A stretch of DNA of 38,630 nucleotides from Candidatus Yanofskybacteria bacterium RIFCSPLOWO2_02_FULL_41_13. Its GTDB lineage: Bacteria > Patescibacteriota > Minisyncoccia > 2-02-FULL-40-12 > GWA2-44-9. Position numbers and translations under genes: made by a program. Below, one piece after another: positions 1-8,936 of this stretch. Position 1 is the stretch's first letter; each line of letters begins with the position of its first letter. The DNA lies in contig MGKQ01000001.1 in assembly GCA_001795735.1 (NCBI GenBank), forward strand, positions 105,006 through 143,635. Reading direction: 5' to 3'. The notes under the pieces were generated by a model, which made no database searches, was not told the origin of the DNA, and worked only from the letters and a program-made list of their open reading frames with translations.

Positions 1-754
1 ATTTCGAGCCGGTAACCCGATAACCATAATCAACTCTTGTCTCCGGATCTTTGGGGGATACGAATCCGCTTATACTGTCATTCAACTGCTGAGTATTCTG
101 AGGCAGAACCTGTTTTCTCTGCCAATAGTTGAGCACCTGATACTGAATATTCGAAAGATCCGATACCCGGCGTTCATCAAATCTAATCGCCCTCTGCTGA
201 GCCGGTGAACCGGCTATCCAGAATCCGGCCGCAACCCCGACTGCGACCAATATAATGAGGGCTTTATCAAAAATTCCCATCCATGAAAATGCTTTATCCT
301 TAAGTTCCGAGAAATAATGAGCAAATATGGAACCGGCGATAAAGAAGACGACCAGAACTTTAAGCACGAATCTATTAGTCAATTCTCCATTTAAAAAATT
401 AATAAGAAGAGCCACTAAATCACCAATAATAACTAACGAGGCGAGAAAAAGCGTTAGATACAAGAGCCAACGTCTTATTTTAAGTTCTCTTTTCTCGGGA
501 TTTTTCTTTAAATCTTTTCTCAAAAACCATGACACCCAGATAAAAACCGGGAAAACAACCATCAGCACAGCCATAGAATTACGGACTGAGTCAAAAGAGG
601 CGGATTTAGACCAGTAATAACCCTCGGTCAAAAGATCGGGAAATTTAATATCAATATACTGATACAGCAAGATACCGAAAGCCACCGCAATAGTTACCAG
701 TGTTATTATCGAAAGCAGATACATGAAAACATCCCGTGGAAAAGTTTTTTCCAT
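1..754 (-). CDS. DUF5671 family membrane protein, C-terminus beyond window edge
   Basis: The visible part is about 251 residues and starts MEKTFPRDVFMYLLSII. It shows four to five hydrophobic segments: residues about 10-30 (SIITLVTIAVAFGILLY), 55-75, 100-120, 135-150 and 160-180. A soluble tail then carries the sequence QQRAIRFDERRVSDLSNIQ. The order of membrane helices followed by an 'R-x-DERRxxDLxxIQ' tail is what I know from DUF5671 proteins, which are common in CPR genomes and have no established function. The reading frame runs off the window at position 1 without a stop. The start lies 12 nt after the stop of the thioredoxin-fold gene, on the same strand, so the two are probably co-transcribed. 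No clear ribosome binding site is visible. The family assignment is from memory of its pattern. Confidence 0.75.
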   Translation of the reverse strand, partial: MEKTFPRDVFMYLLSIITLVTIAVAFGILLYQYIDIKFPDLLTEGYYWSKSASFDSVRNSMAVLMVVFPVFIWVSWFLRKDLKKNPEKRELKIRRWLLYLTLFLASLVIIGDLVALLINFLNGELTNRFVLKVLVVFFIAGSIFAHYFSELKDKAFSWMGIFDKALIILVAVGVAAGFWIAGSPAQQRAIRFDERRVSDLSNIQYQVLNYWQRKQVLPQNTQQLNDSISGFVSPKDPETRVDYGYRVTGSK

Positions 755-766
755 AAAATTAAGCTA

Positions 767-1528
767 TTATTTCTTAAGTTCTTCGTCAATAATAGCTTTA
801 AAAGCCGAAAACGGCTGGGCACCGACTATTAGCCGGCCGTTTATAAATACACTTGGCGTTCCGGATACTCCGGCCGCCGAACCATCGCTAAAATCTTTGG
901 CAACCTCATCTTTGTATTTTCCGGAGTCAAGGCACTCATTAAAACTGGGCCCATCAAGGCTGATCTCCGATGCCCAGCGCTTAACTTCTGCGACTGTATA
1001 AGTAACTGTCCCCTGCCCTTTCTTCTCCTGTTCTCCGAATATCTTGTCATGCATCTCCCAATACTTTCCCTGTTCATCGGCGCACTGACCCGCTTGAGCC
1101 GAAGGTTCGGCCATCGGATGAAAAGATAGCGGGTAGTCCCGATAAATAAATTTAACTTTACCGGTATCTATGTACTCTTTTTTGATCTGGGAAAAGCTTT
1201 CTTTCCAAAAAGACCGGCAAAAAGGACACTGATAATCACTGAACTCAATAATCGTAACTTTGGCATTTTTATTTCCCAAAATCGGATCGTCATCAGCTGA
1301 AACTTCCACTCTTTGCTGAGGCTGTCCGCTTCCGTCATTTATATTGGCCGTTCCGGCTTTCAGATTACCGTTTGAATACAGAACGGAAACGGACACCATG
1401 ACGCCAGCGGCTAAAATTGAAACAGCCAAAAAGTTTTTTTCAAAAAAAGACCAGAAGCTTTTCTTCTGTTCGCTGGTCTTATCTTCAATTGCGGTATCCG
1501 AGTTTGAATTTACCTGTTCTTCGTTCAT
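767..1528 (-). CDS. Membrane-anchored DsbA-type thioredoxin-fold oxidoreductase
   Basis: This 253-residue protein has a charged N-terminus, one membrane anchor (about residues 32-53, FLAVSILAAGVMVSVSVL) and an extracytoplasmic thioredoxin-fold domain. The active site reads CPFC (residues 101-104) in the context EFSDYQCPFCRSFW. A cis-proline loop (GTPSVFING, about 220-230) lies near the C-terminus. These are hallmarks of the DSBA/BdbD group, which makes or repairs disulfides in exported proteins. Helical residues between the two motifs (HPMAEPSAQAGQCADEQGKYW) fit the family's inserted helical domain. A likely substrate pool is the secreted proteins encoded elsewhere in the window, but that is inference. 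It precedes the DUF5671 gene on the same strand. Confidence 0.9.
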   Translation of the reverse strand: MNEEQVNSNSDTAIEDKTSEQKKSFWSFFEKNFLAVSILAAGVMVSVSVLYSNGNLKAGTANINDGSGQPQQRVEVSADDDPILGNKNAKVTIIEFSDYQCPFCRSFWKESFSQIKKEYIDTGKVKFIYRDYPLSFHPMAEPSAQAGQCADEQGKYWEMHDKIFGEQEKKGQGTVTYTVAEVKRWASEISLDGPSFNECLDSGKYKDEVAKDFSDGSAAGVSGTPSVFINGRLIVGAQPFSAFKAIIDEELKK

Positions 1529-1586
1529 ATTTTATGTGCCACAGCAACCTAAAGATTATATCTTTCCTATAAAAATAAATCAACCT

Positions 1587-1901
1587 TTACTCGTTGGTTT
1601 TTAATCGTCTTTCAAACTCTTTCTCGAGAAAATCAACTTTAGCCAGAGGAAGCCGGCCGATTTTGGATGATCTCATGACGTCTGAATGAGGGTCCTTTAT
1701 TTTCCCGAGTATTTCTCTAACTTCCTGCTCATCAACTCCGGGATGCTTGTCATAAGGCGAAGCATCAAAATGATGACCAACCACGCTTTGAACAAATTCT
1801 CTTTCTCTCTCATTAAAATCGCCTATTGAATATAGGTCGTTAACAATTTTCTTAAATTCGTTTTTCGTTATTTTTGGTTTTTCGGTTGTAAACAATCCCA
1901 T
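1587..1901 (-). CDS. Small soluble protein of unknown function
   Basis: The chosen start gives 104 residues beginning MGLFTTEKPKITKNEF, 10 nt after the corA stop. A longer start at 1949 would overlap corA by 38 nt and is less likely. The protein is hydrophilic and mostly helical by composition, rich in Glu, Lys and Arg, with no membrane segment, no cysteine pairs and no motif I recognise. The central part contains HHFDASPYDKHPGVDEQEV, and the C-terminus RSSKIGRLPLAKVDFLEKEFE could be an amphipathic helix. Translational coupling to corA is plausible because the spacing is short. I cannot assign a function. Confidence 0.65.
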   Translation of the reverse strand: MGLFTTEKPKITKNEFKKIVNDLYSIGDFNEREREFVQSVVGHHFDASPYDKHPGVDEQEVREILGKIKDPHSDVMRSSKIGRLPLAKVDFLEKEFERRLKTNE

Positions 1902-1911
1902 GGCTATTTCA

Positions 1912-2808
1912 TTATATCCATTTATTCTTCCTAAGCCAAGAAAGGGCAATTAGCGTGCTGATTGCCATGGTTCCCATTATCCACCAGAATGCGTACCTGT
2001 TGTCTTCAAATGGAAGCGGGACATTCATACCGTAAACTGACGCAAACAGAGAAAGAGGCAGTAAAATCGCCGTAAAAATTGTCAGAATTTTTATTACATA
2101 ATTTCTTTTATTATCCAAAAGCGAGCTCGATGTTACATGAAGCGAATCAGCTACCTCCCGGTGGGTTTCGGTGAAATGAAGAGTTCGGTTATAATCTGCA
2201 ACCAGATCTAAAATATACGGTTTTATTCTATCGCCCCAGAACCCAATTGTTATTTCGGGCGCCGAGTCCCACACGGCTTTCTGGGGTTTTAGAGCCCTTA
2301 TAAAATCCAGAATCTGTCTTTTGATATGGGCAATTTCTTCTATTATATCATCTCTGAAGTTCTTAAATATTTCGTATTCAATCTTATCTATTGATTCTTT
2401 GATCTTATCCAGCTCCGGAAACATTTTACTGAAAAGTTGTTTCGTTATGTGGTGGAGAAGATGGCCGGTAGTTTTATCTAAATTAAGTTCCGGGCTTTTT
2501 TGGATATCATCAAAGATATTCTCAAAATCAGGAAAATCGTGATAACGAACCGTTATCAGCGCGTCTTTGGTTATTAAAAAATCTATTTCCACCGATTGAA
2601 TCTGGTTCGTCCGCCGATAGAAGTTGGGGAAATGAAGAATCAGAAAAAGATAGTCCTTATAAGACTCCAGTATCGGGTGATACGTCGGGGTTCTGATCTC
2701 CTCGAGAATTAAGTGGTGAAAATTAAAAGTTTCCAGGAATTTTATATCCCTATCTGCCGGTTTCAGAATATCTATCCACCTTACTCCGTTGTAGCTGACT
2801 TCTCTCAT
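1912..2808 (-). CDS. corA: CorA-family magnesium/divalent cation channel
   Basis: The 298-residue length is typical of short CorA proteins. The C-terminal part holds two membrane helices: TM1 at about 240-260, ending in the signature GMN (residues 260-262, context YGMNVPLPFED), and TM2 at about 270-288 (WWIMGTMAISTLIALSWL). A basic tail RKNKWI follows. The GMN motif forms the outer selectivity filter in CorA pentamers. The loop between the helices carries acidic residues (FEDNR), as expected. The N-terminal cytoplasmic domain has the usual long helices, including DKIKESIDKIEYEIFKNF. Mg2+ is the expected substrate, with Co2+ or Ni2+ possible. An AGGAT-like ribosome binding site precedes the ATG. 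Confidence 0.93.
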   Translation of the reverse strand: MREVSYNGVRWIDILKPADRDIKFLETFNFHHLILEEIRTPTYHPILESYKDYLFLILHFPNFYRRTNQIQSVEIDFLITKDALITVRYHDFPDFENIFDDIQKSPELNLDKTTGHLLHHITKQLFSKMFPELDKIKESIDKIEYEIFKNFRDDIIEEIAHIKRQILDFIRALKPQKAVWDSAPEITIGFWGDRIKPYILDLVADYNRTLHFTETHREVADSLHVTSSSLLDNKRNYVIKILTIFTAILLPLSLFASVYGMNVPLPFEDNRYAFWWIMGTMAISTLIALSWLRKNKWI

Positions 2809-2988
2809 TGGAAGATCCTATTAAGATTTTCTTTTGGTTATTTTTATTATAAACATTATTTTTTCAATTACGAAGAAAACTGTTCACAATGTAGCTCAAT
2901 TATTCGCACCCCGCTTAGCCCTCTTTCGTTAAATCCGCCGGTATGATATAAAATCAGCAAGAGTTCTTTTATACTTAAGGAGAATAAA

Positions 2989-4245
2989 ATGGGAAGCAGC
3001 ATAAAAGACCTTTCTCTGGCCAAGTCGGGCCTTGAAAAGATTGAATGGGCAGAAAAATTTATGCCGGTATTGGTTTACATAAGAAAAAGATTCACCGACA
3101 ATAAACCTCTCTCCGGCACCAGGATATCGGCCTGTCTTCACGTAACCGCTGAAACGGCTAACCTAATGCGGACATTAAAAGACGGCGGAGCAGAAATTAT
3201 TCTTTGCGGATCCAATCCTTTAAGCACCCAGGATGATATAGCTGCTTCTCTTGTTGCTGACTTCGGAATTTCAGTTTTCGCAATTAGGAGTGCTGACAAT
3301 AAAACTTATTACGAACACATTATTTCCGCCCTTTCTCATCATCCAACAATCACTATGGACGATGGTGCCGACCTCGTTAGCATGCTTGCCGGGGAACAAA
3401 AGAAATTTGCCGACAGTATTCATGGGGGAACCGAAGAAACAACAACCGGCGTAATTCGCTTAAAAAACATGGCCAGAGCTAAAGTCCTGCCATTTCCGGT
3501 TATTGCTATTAATGATGCCAAGACAAAATATTTATTCGACAATCGTTATGGAACGGGTCAATCAACACTTGACGGCATTATAAGAGCTACGAATATTCTT
3601 GTGGCCGGTAAGACGGTTGTCGTTTGCGGTTATGGCTGGTGCGGAAGAGGTATTGCCATGCGAGCCAAGGGTCTGGGAGCTAAAGTTATAATTACTGAGG
3701 TTGATCAGATAAAAGCTCTAGAAGCGGCAATGGAGGGCTATGATGTCATGAGCTTATACAAAGCAACCCAATACGGAGATATTTATATAACCGCCACTTC
3801 AAATAAAAACATACTCCGTGAATACCACTTCGGTCAGATGAAAGACGGCGCTATTTTATGCAATGCCGGTCACTTTAATGTGGAAATAGACATTGAGGCT
3901 CTTGAAAATAAATCTATGTCAAAGATAAGAGTCCGAGAAAATATCGATGAATACACATTGCGGAATGGAAATCGCATTTATCTTTTAGGCGAAGGTCGGC
4001 TTATTAATCTAGCCTGTGCCGAAGGACACCCGCCCAGTGTTATGGACATGTCTTTCGCCAACCAAGCTTTATCGGTCGAATATCTGGTCAAAAATGCTAA
4101 GGAACTTGAAAAGGAAGTTTACTCCGTCCCTGAAAGTATTGATAAGTATATTGCTAAACTTAAGCTAGACTCTATGGGTATTACAATCGACTCTCCCACC
4201 CAAGAACAAATTGTCTATTCAAGAGCCTGGCAAGAAGGCACGTAA
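2989..4245 (+). CDS. ahcY: S-adenosylhomocysteinase
   Basis: AhcY reversibly hydrolyses S-adenosylhomocysteine to adenosine and homocysteine in the cytoplasm, which removes the inhibitory product of SAM-dependent methylation. The 418-residue protein shows the family's motifs in order: CGSNPLSTQDDIAASL (73-88), DDGADL (124-129), GGTEETTTG (146-154) and the catalytic segment NDAKTKYLFDN (175-185, with Lys180 and Asp184). The NAD-binding GYGWCGRG follows (214-221), then NAGHFNVEID. The length and an ending in WQEGT resemble the shorter archaeal/thermophile type without the long insertion of the mammalian enzyme. An AAGGAG site sits 6 nt before the ATG. The gene stands alone between divergent corA and a terminator. 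A role serving nearby methyltransferases is only inference. Confidence 0.96.
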   Translation: MGSSIKDLSLAKSGLEKIEWAEKFMPVLVYIRKRFTDNKPLSGTRISACLHVTAETANLMRTLKDGGAEIILCGSNPLSTQDDIAASLVADFGISVFAIRSADNKTYYEHIISALSHHPTITMDDGADLVSMLAGEQKKFADSIHGGTEETTTGVIRLKNMARAKVLPFPVIAINDAKTKYLFDNRYGTGQSTLDGIIRATNILVAGKTVVVCGYGWCGRGIAMRAKGLGAKVIITEVDQIKALEAAMEGYDVMSLYKATQYGDIYITATSNKNILREYHFGQMKDGAILCNAGHFNVEIDIEALENKSMSKIRVRENIDEYTLRNGNRIYLLGEGRLINLACAEGHPPSVMDMSFANQALSVEYLVKNAKELEKEVYSVPESIDKYIAKLKLDSMGITIDSPTQEQIVYSRAWQEGT

Positions 4246-4252
4246 AAATAGT

Positions 4253-4278
4253 AATACTCCACGAAAATGTGGAGTATT
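4253..4278 (+). terminator. Hairpin terminator after ahcY
   Basis: A perfect 10-bp stem AATACTCCAC / GTGGAGTATT with a 6-nt loop begins 8 nt after the ahcY stop. It is followed by TTAATTAA rather than a clean T-run, so termination efficiency is uncertain. Confidence 0.7.
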
Positions 4279-4320
4279 TAATTAACGACAGTTTACTGAT
4301 ACAGCATATATAAACCTACA

Positions 4321-4360
4321 TAAAGTTTATTATTTAAAATAACTTTTTTAATAAACTTTA
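4321..4360. repeat. A/T-rich inverted repeat between ahcY and the HTH gene
   Basis: The arms TAAAGTTTATTA and TAATAAACTTTA are perfect 12-bp complements around a 16-nt A/T-rich spacer. It lies just downstream of the minus-strand HTH gene and could act as its transcription end or as an operator. Neither role is demonstrated. Confidence 0.5.
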
Positions 4361-4401
4361 CTAATACTTAGAGTTTTAGCTCAAAGAAATAATTTAACAC
4401 A

Positions 4402-5172
4402 TTACCCCCAATAATAATCTTGAATTCCCTTCATCCAACCGGCTATTTGTCTAGCCAGCATAGAGCTGGATTTTACCCTTATTCTTAACAATCCCTGATC
4501 GGCTTTTTTTGTAATTTTCCTATGTTTACTTGGTTTGCTTTTTGCCCTACTATTCTTCTGAAAATAGATGTGGTTAAGAAAATTATCCTTTGCAAAACCA
4601 GTGACTTTAGACCAATATATGATTGCTTCTTTTACCGACTCAAGTGAAGATTTTTTTTCACTTTTTAAAAAAATATCGAACTTGATTTCACCATCCCCGA
4701 TGCCTCCGACTCCGTTAAGCCATTTTAAAAATAATTTTATTAAGCCCGGATCTGAGCTGATGAACCTGACTCCGTTGCGAATATCATTTTCGCTTCCCGA
4801 TATCAGACGCTCCTTCCAATACAAGATTATTCCCATCAGCCATAACTCCCTTTTGGTAATTTCTTTTATGTCCTTGGCTGAAGATTTTTTAATCTCTTCA
4901 ATCATGGCTGAAGTTTTTAAAATTCTTTTTCTTGCGTTCTCTTTTGCCGTTTCAAGTTGCCTATTTTTTAATTTCTCGGCATAAAAATCATTGAGCTTAA
5001 TCTTCTTTAACCATAAAGAAAGGGTGGATTTCGGAACTTTAAGCTTCTCTCCGATCTCGGAATACGAAAATCCCTTCTTTCGAAGTTCGATTGCCGTATT
5101 TTTCTTGAACTTTCCTAAAGATTGTACTACGTTCTTCATTACTTGTAACATACTATCACTATACGTTAGCAT
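4402..5172 (-). CDS. HTH protein with C-terminal domain of unknown function (possible endonuclease-like fold)
   Basis: About 256 residues. The N-terminal part has a helix-turn-helix (KKGFSYSEIGEKLKVPKSTLSLWLKKI) resembling resolvase or transposase-type HTHs. A basic coiled segment follows. The C-terminal half starts KRELWLMGIILYWKE and contains VRFISSDPGLIKLFLKWL and LLRIRVKSSSMLARQIAGWMKGI. That arrangement reminds me of LAGLIDADG-like proteins common in CPR and archaea, where two similar halves pack together, but no clean LAGLIDADG motif is visible. The ATG at 5172 is preferred over an in-frame TTG 6 nt upstream; later ATGs in the next 12 codons are also possible and no ribosome site decides. 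It sits next to tRNA-Gln and the methyltransferase region, consistent with an accessory block. Confidence 0.65.
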   Translation of the reverse strand: MLTYSDSMLQVMKNVVQSLGKFKKNTAIELRKKGFSYSEIGEKLKVPKSTLSLWLKKIKLNDFYAEKLKNRQLETAKENARKRILKTSAMIEEIKKSSAKDIKEITKRELWLMGIILYWKERLISGSENDIRNGVRFISSDPGLIKLFLKWLNGVGGIGDGEIKFDIFLKSEKKSSLESVKEAIIYWSKVTGFAKDNFLNHIYFQKNSRAKSKPSKHRKITKKADQGLLRIRVKSSSMLARQIAGWMKGIQDYYWG

Positions 5173-5376
5173 GTGCAAATAAACTTGTAAACACCTAGCT
5201 TATTTCATTTTTACTCTATTTTAAGCCCTTAATGCCCCATACTACGAATCCCTTCATAATTACTTGGTGAACTTATTGAAATATTGCTATCAATCAGCCG
5301 AATTAGGCTTTAGTCTCGCCTCAATTATTGAAAGAACAGTCTATTTGTTGTAAGATGAGTCGTATAATTTAGACAT

Positions 5377-5447
5377 TGCGGGGTCGTCTAATGGTAGGAC
5401 GATAGACTCTGAATCTATTAATCCTGGTTCGAGTCCAGGCCCCGCAG
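5377..5447 (+). tRNA. tRNA-Gln (anticodon CTG)
   Basis: A complete cloverleaf can be drawn. The acceptor stem is TGCGGGG/CCCCGCA, the D-arm GTC..GAC with GG in the loop, and the anticodon stem ATAGA/TCTAT with loop CTCTGAA, so positions 34-36 read CTG. The T-arm is CCTGG TTCGAGT CCAGG. The discriminator is G. CCA is not encoded (CAG follows), so the end must be added by a nucleotidyltransferase. A TATAAT box lies 8 nt upstream of the tRNA start. Confidence 0.93.
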
Positions 5448-5600
5448 CAGTCCTGTGATAGGTTCTTGCGACCACGACGGGTCGCGCCATCACATGATAC
5501 TTTTTCCGCCAAGTCACTGTGTCCGTCCGTAGCTTTACGCGAAGGAGGATACCGGCTGAGCGCCGTATTCAAGACATAAGACCGCCGAAAGGCGGTTTTA
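5448..5600 (+). terminator. Structured tail and Rho-independent terminator after tRNA-Gln
   Basis: The region holds no convincing gene. A nested hairpin (outer TGTGAT 5454-5459 with ATCACA 5489-5494; inner GCGACC with GGTCGC) follows the tRNA directly. The block ends with the terminator ACCGCC-GAAA-GGCGGT (5581-5596) and a short T-run. The tRNA transcript probably extends to here before processing; a separate small RNA is also possible. Confidence 0.6.
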
Positions 5601-5656
5601 TGATTGAATAACAAGCGGGAAAGAGGTAAGATAAAATCAACTTACTAGATAATTTT

Positions 5657-6875
5657 ATGGCAAACAGCAATCTAAGCAGTGCAAAAAATGCAAAGAATGA
5701 CGAGTTTTATACTCAGTACGGCGATATTCAAAAAGAAATTGAGGCTTATTTGGAATACAACTCAGATGTATTTCGCGGCAAGGTAGTGTATTGCAACTGC
5801 GACGATCCGTTCGAGAGCAATTTCTTTCGCTATATTCGTACTCAAGTTCAACAAGCTTGGATTGAAACAGCTCATCACCACCAGCTACAAACCCTCGCCC
5901 GTTGCCAACACGCAACTTGGATTATTTGGCGATGATAAGACTCTCACGAAATCAAAGGGACGTCCTAAGATAAATGCCAATAAATTTATTATCAACAAAG
6001 TGCATGATATAGACAACGATGGCGAGTTTAACTTGAAGGACGTTGCCAAGCAGTTAAAGGCCAACAAACACAATGAATGGATGCCGCTAGAAGGCGACGG
6101 CGACTTTCGTAGTGACGAATGTAAAAATCTACTTAAACAATCAGACATCATAGTAACAAATCCGCCGTTCAGTTTGTTTCGCGAATACGTTAAACAACTT
6201 TTTGATTACAAAAAAAAGCTTGTGATTATCGGCAATATGAATGCGATTACATATAAGGAAATTTTTCCGCTGATAAAAGCAAATAGGCTGTGGCTCGGAG
6301 CGACTGGAAACGGAAGTGATATGGTTTTTGCCGTACCAAATGGGATGGAGATTGCAGAGAGTGACAGACAAAAGGCAGCTCGACTCGGCTATATTGGTGA
6401 CTATACAAGACTCGGGAACTCTTGCTGGTTTACAAATCTTGATCATGGTAGACGTCATAAACCATTACCCCTAATGACGGGGGCAGATATTATAAAGTTC
6501 AGTTCAAAAAAGCCGTTTAAAAAATATGATAATTATAATGCAATAGAGGTTTCTTTAGTTAAAAATATCCCCAGTGATTATAACGGCGTAATGGGTGTGC
6601 CGATTAGTTTTTTGGATAAATATAATCCTGAACAGTTTGAAATTTTAGGAGCTACTCAAAGAGGTTGCCACGACGATGTTCCTGACACAAAAAAATATGA
6701 TGAGTACTGGGAAGTAAGACAGAATGGTAAGAAAACAGGATCGTCTGGTGGAAAAACAAATGAAAATGCCAATTTGGTTGGGAATGACGGGAAAAAGAAT
6801 TACTTTATAAATAATGAAGGCCGAATAATTCAATCCGCTTATCAAAGAATTTTTATAAGGCATAAGAAAAAATAA
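5657..6875 (+). pseudogene. EcoRI-type adenine-specific DNA methyltransferase, frameshifted
   Basis: Two overlapping reading frames together encode one protein of about 405 residues. Frame one starts MANSNLSSAKNAKNDEFYTQ and runs through GKVVYCNCDDPFESNFFRY. Frame two continues as FVLKFNKLGLKQLITTSYK, then NPPFSLFREYVKQL and GNMNAITYKEIFPLIKANRLW. Deleting a single A at about 5834 joins them as NFFRYFVLKFNKLGLKQ, which matches my memory of the EcoRI_methylase family (PF13651). DPF/NPPF are the cofactor and target-adenine motifs. The enzyme would methylate adenine in DNA using SAM. As written the gene is broken, either by real decay, a phase-variation-like event or an assembly error; the long intact second frame argues the lesion is recent. 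The DUF262-HNH gene starts 1 nt after its stop. Confidence 0.85.
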
Positions 6876-6876
6876 T

Positions 6877-8040
6877 ATGAAAACAACATTAAAAACTAAC
6901 ATTACGGTCAAAGAAATCTGCGAGGGCTTTGTCTATAATGAACTTGAAGGAAAGGGGCTATTTGGTTTGTCTGGCGAGCTGACCATCCAGCCAGAGTATC
7001 AGCGTAACTATATTTACGCGGAAGAAGGAAAAGAAGCGGCGGTTATCAATTCAATTCTAAGAGAGTATCCGCTTGGATTGATTTATTTCCATAAAGCTGG
7101 CGCAGATAAATTTGAAGTTTTAGATGGACAGCAACGTATTACCAGTATCGGGCGTTTTGTGAATGATAAATTTGCTATCAAAGACGAGAATGGGATGGAA
7201 CAATATTTCGGCGGAATGGCGAAAGACAAGAAAGACAGAATCTGGGAAACTAAACTACTTATATACGAATGTGAAGGTGAGGAAAGCGAAATAAAAGATT
7301 GGTTTAGAACGATTAATATTGCCGGAATTCCACTTAGGAATCAGGAATTACTTAATGCTGTGTACTCTGGATCGTTCGTAACATTGGCAAGAGAGGAATT
7401 TAGCAATCGGCAAAACGCGAACATCCAGAAATGGAGTGCGTATATATCAGGCAGTGTGAACCGCCAGGATTTTTTGGAGTGTGCGCTTGATTGGGTAAGC
7501 AATGGCAAGATCGAAGATTATATGAGTAAGCATCGCAAAGATAAGGATATTACAGAATTGAAGAAATATTTTAACAGCATAATTGATTGGATATCCAGTG
7601 TATTTACCGACGTAGAAAGCGAAATGCGCGGACTTGAGTGGGGACGACTTTACGAGGAGTATCACAAAAAATCATATAACCCAGCCAAAGTATCAGCCGA
7701 GGTACACAAGCTCTATGGCGACTTTTTTATCAAAGATAAAAAGGGTATTTTCGAGTATATCTTGGGAGGTAATAACGACACAAAATTGCTTAATATTCGT
7801 ATTTTTGACGAACCAACCAAAAGAGCTGTTTATGAAAAACAGACTCGCGAAGCTGAAACTAAAAAGAAATCAAATTGTTCACTTTGTGCAGTTGGACACG
7901 ACGCTAATAAGGAAAAGATTTGGGGTTTTGGTGAAATGGAAGCAGACCATGTATCAGCGTGGAGTAAGGGTGGTGCTACTTCAGCGAAGAATTGTGAGAT
8001 GTTGTGCAAGACCCACAATCGGGCAAAAGGTAACCGTTAA
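6877..8040 (+). CDS. DUF262-HNH nuclease, likely restriction-type partner of the methyltransferase
   Basis: The 387-residue protein begins with a DUF262 (GmrSD/ParB-like) domain: the core motif DGQQRIT is at residues 83-89, preceded by the family-type [10 protein letters not shown] (about 45-54). The C-terminus is a zinc-binding HNH domain: CSLC (334-337), [12 protein letters not shown] (DH at 357-358), then the [14 protein letters not shown] ending. DUF262 domains bind or hydrolyse nucleotides in systems such as GmrSD, and HNH domains cleave DNA. With a DNA adenine methyltransferase 1 nt upstream, a restriction or anti-phage nuclease is the most economical reading, but no target site can be inferred. 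The start has no strong ribosome site, so translation may be coupled to the upstream gene. Confidence 0.85.
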   Translation: MKTTLKTNITVKEICEGFVYNELEGKGLFGLSGELTIQPEYQRNYIYAEEGKEAAVINSILREYPLGLIYFHKAGADKFEVLDGQQRITSIGRFVNDKFAIKDENGMEQYFGGMAKDKKDRIWETKLLIYECEGEESEIKDWFRTINIAGIPLRNQELLNAVYSGSFVTLAREEFSNRQNANIQKWSAYISGSVNRQDFLECALDWVSNGKIEDYMSKHRKDKDITELKKYFNSIIDWISSVFTDVESEMRGLEWGRLYEEYHKKSYNPAKVSAEVHKLYGDFFIKDKKGIFEYILGGNNDTKLLNIRIFDEPTKRAVYEKQTREAETKKKSNCSLCAVGHDANKEKIWGFGEMEADHVSAWSKGGATSAKNCEMLCKTHNRAKGNR

Positions 8041-8059
8041 AGAATCACAAAATCAGGAG

Positions 8060-8305
8060 TTATAAATATAACAATTTATCTTTAAGCTTGAGTTTACTCT
8101 TAAGACATGACAGCAATTCTCGTTTTTCAAAATTAGTGCCTTCCCTTAAAACATATTTGGCATAATTCCTTATTTCAATATCAGCAACTTTGATCTTATC
8201 TTTTACGCCCGACACTCCTGATTGGAATTTCTTGTATCTTTCCACTTCATACCGAGATTTCTTAAGTGAAAATTTGAAATAATCGGCGATAAGTGAGATA
8301 TTAGA
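8060..8305 (-). pseudogene. Remnant resembling the C-terminus of a serine recombinase
   Basis: An open stretch of 81 codons (in-frame stop at 8306-8308) ends in IRNYAKYVLREGTNFEKREL, LSCLKSKLKLKDKLLYL. This looks like the terminal helices of the large serine recombinases in CPR genomes (EKRELLSCLKSKL pattern). There is no ATG; only an internal GTG at 8245 could start it. The catalytic and DNA-binding domains are absent, so it is read as a decayed fragment. A short hypothetical protein from 8245 is the alternative. It lies between the methyltransferase/nuclease pair and the NYN gene, in line with past mobility of this block. Confidence 0.4.
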
Positions 8306-8315
8306 TTAAAGAATT

Positions 8316-8936
8316 ATGTCAAACGATTTTATCGACAAACTAAAAAAATCCATAAAAGGAAAGATATGTGTTTTTATAGACGCGGCTAATCTTGAGCAAT
8401 CGGTTCGGGGTATGTGGGTTAATCCCAAAGACATACCCGATGAATTAAAGAAATATACTCCTGATCAGCTGGTCTGGCGAATTGACTATGAAAAGCTTAA
8501 GAAATTTTTTGAAGGCGTTGGGAATTTGGGGGGCATTCGTTTCTACTCGGCTTATTTTGCTTCAGATTCTCATGGCCGTTTCCTGGCTTTTCTTAAAAAA
8601 GTCCTCGCATTTGTATTAAAAACCAAACCCTTAAAAGAATACGGCGATCATACCCAAGAACGTCCCCACCGAAAAGCCAATTTTGACGTTGAAATAGCCG
8701 TTGATGCAACCTTTTCTTTAAAAGATTATGACACCTTAATTTTATTTTCAGGAGATTGTGATTCTGAATATCTGCTCAAGTTTTTAAGGGGACGAGGCAA
8801 GATTGTCATAGTTTTTTCAAGATCAGGTCATATTGCCAAGGAGCTTCTTCCGGCCAGTAGTTACTACTTTGATATTGCTGATTTTAGAACCGAGATACTC
8901 AGAATAGAGGTCAAAAAAGCAAAGAACCCCGCATAA
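8316..8936 (+). CDS. NYN-domain (LabA/DUF88-type) putative ribonuclease
   Basis: The 206-residue protein shows the PIN-like NYN fold. The first strand ends in VFIDAANLE (Asp22 and Asn25), followed by a predicted strand GGIRFYSAYFA, the acidic pair FDVEIAVDA (Asp124, Asp130) and LILFSGDCDS (Asp147, Asp149). After that comes GRGKIVIVFSRSGHIAKELLPASSYYFDI, the usual final strands of the family. The conserved acidic residues would bind a divalent metal and cut RNA. Relatives are widespread, with roles from RNA decay to phage defence; nothing here decides among these. The stop codon lies in the loop of a hairpin (8927-8944). Confidence 0.88.
   Translation: MSNDFIDKLKKSIKGKICVFIDAANLEQSVRGMWVNPKDIPDELKKYTPDQLVWRIDYEKLKKFFEGVGNLGGIRFYSAYFASDSHGRFLAFLKKVLAFVLKTKPLKEYGDHTQERPHRKANFDVEIAVDATFSLKDYDTLILFSGDCDSEYLLKFLRGRGKIVIVFSRSGHIAKELLPASSYYFDIADFRTEILRIEVKKAKNPA

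Noticed and set aside
5369-5614. 81-residue minus-strand reading frame over tRNA-Gln
   Set aside because: It overlaps the tRNA and its hairpins completely and has no family-like sequence.
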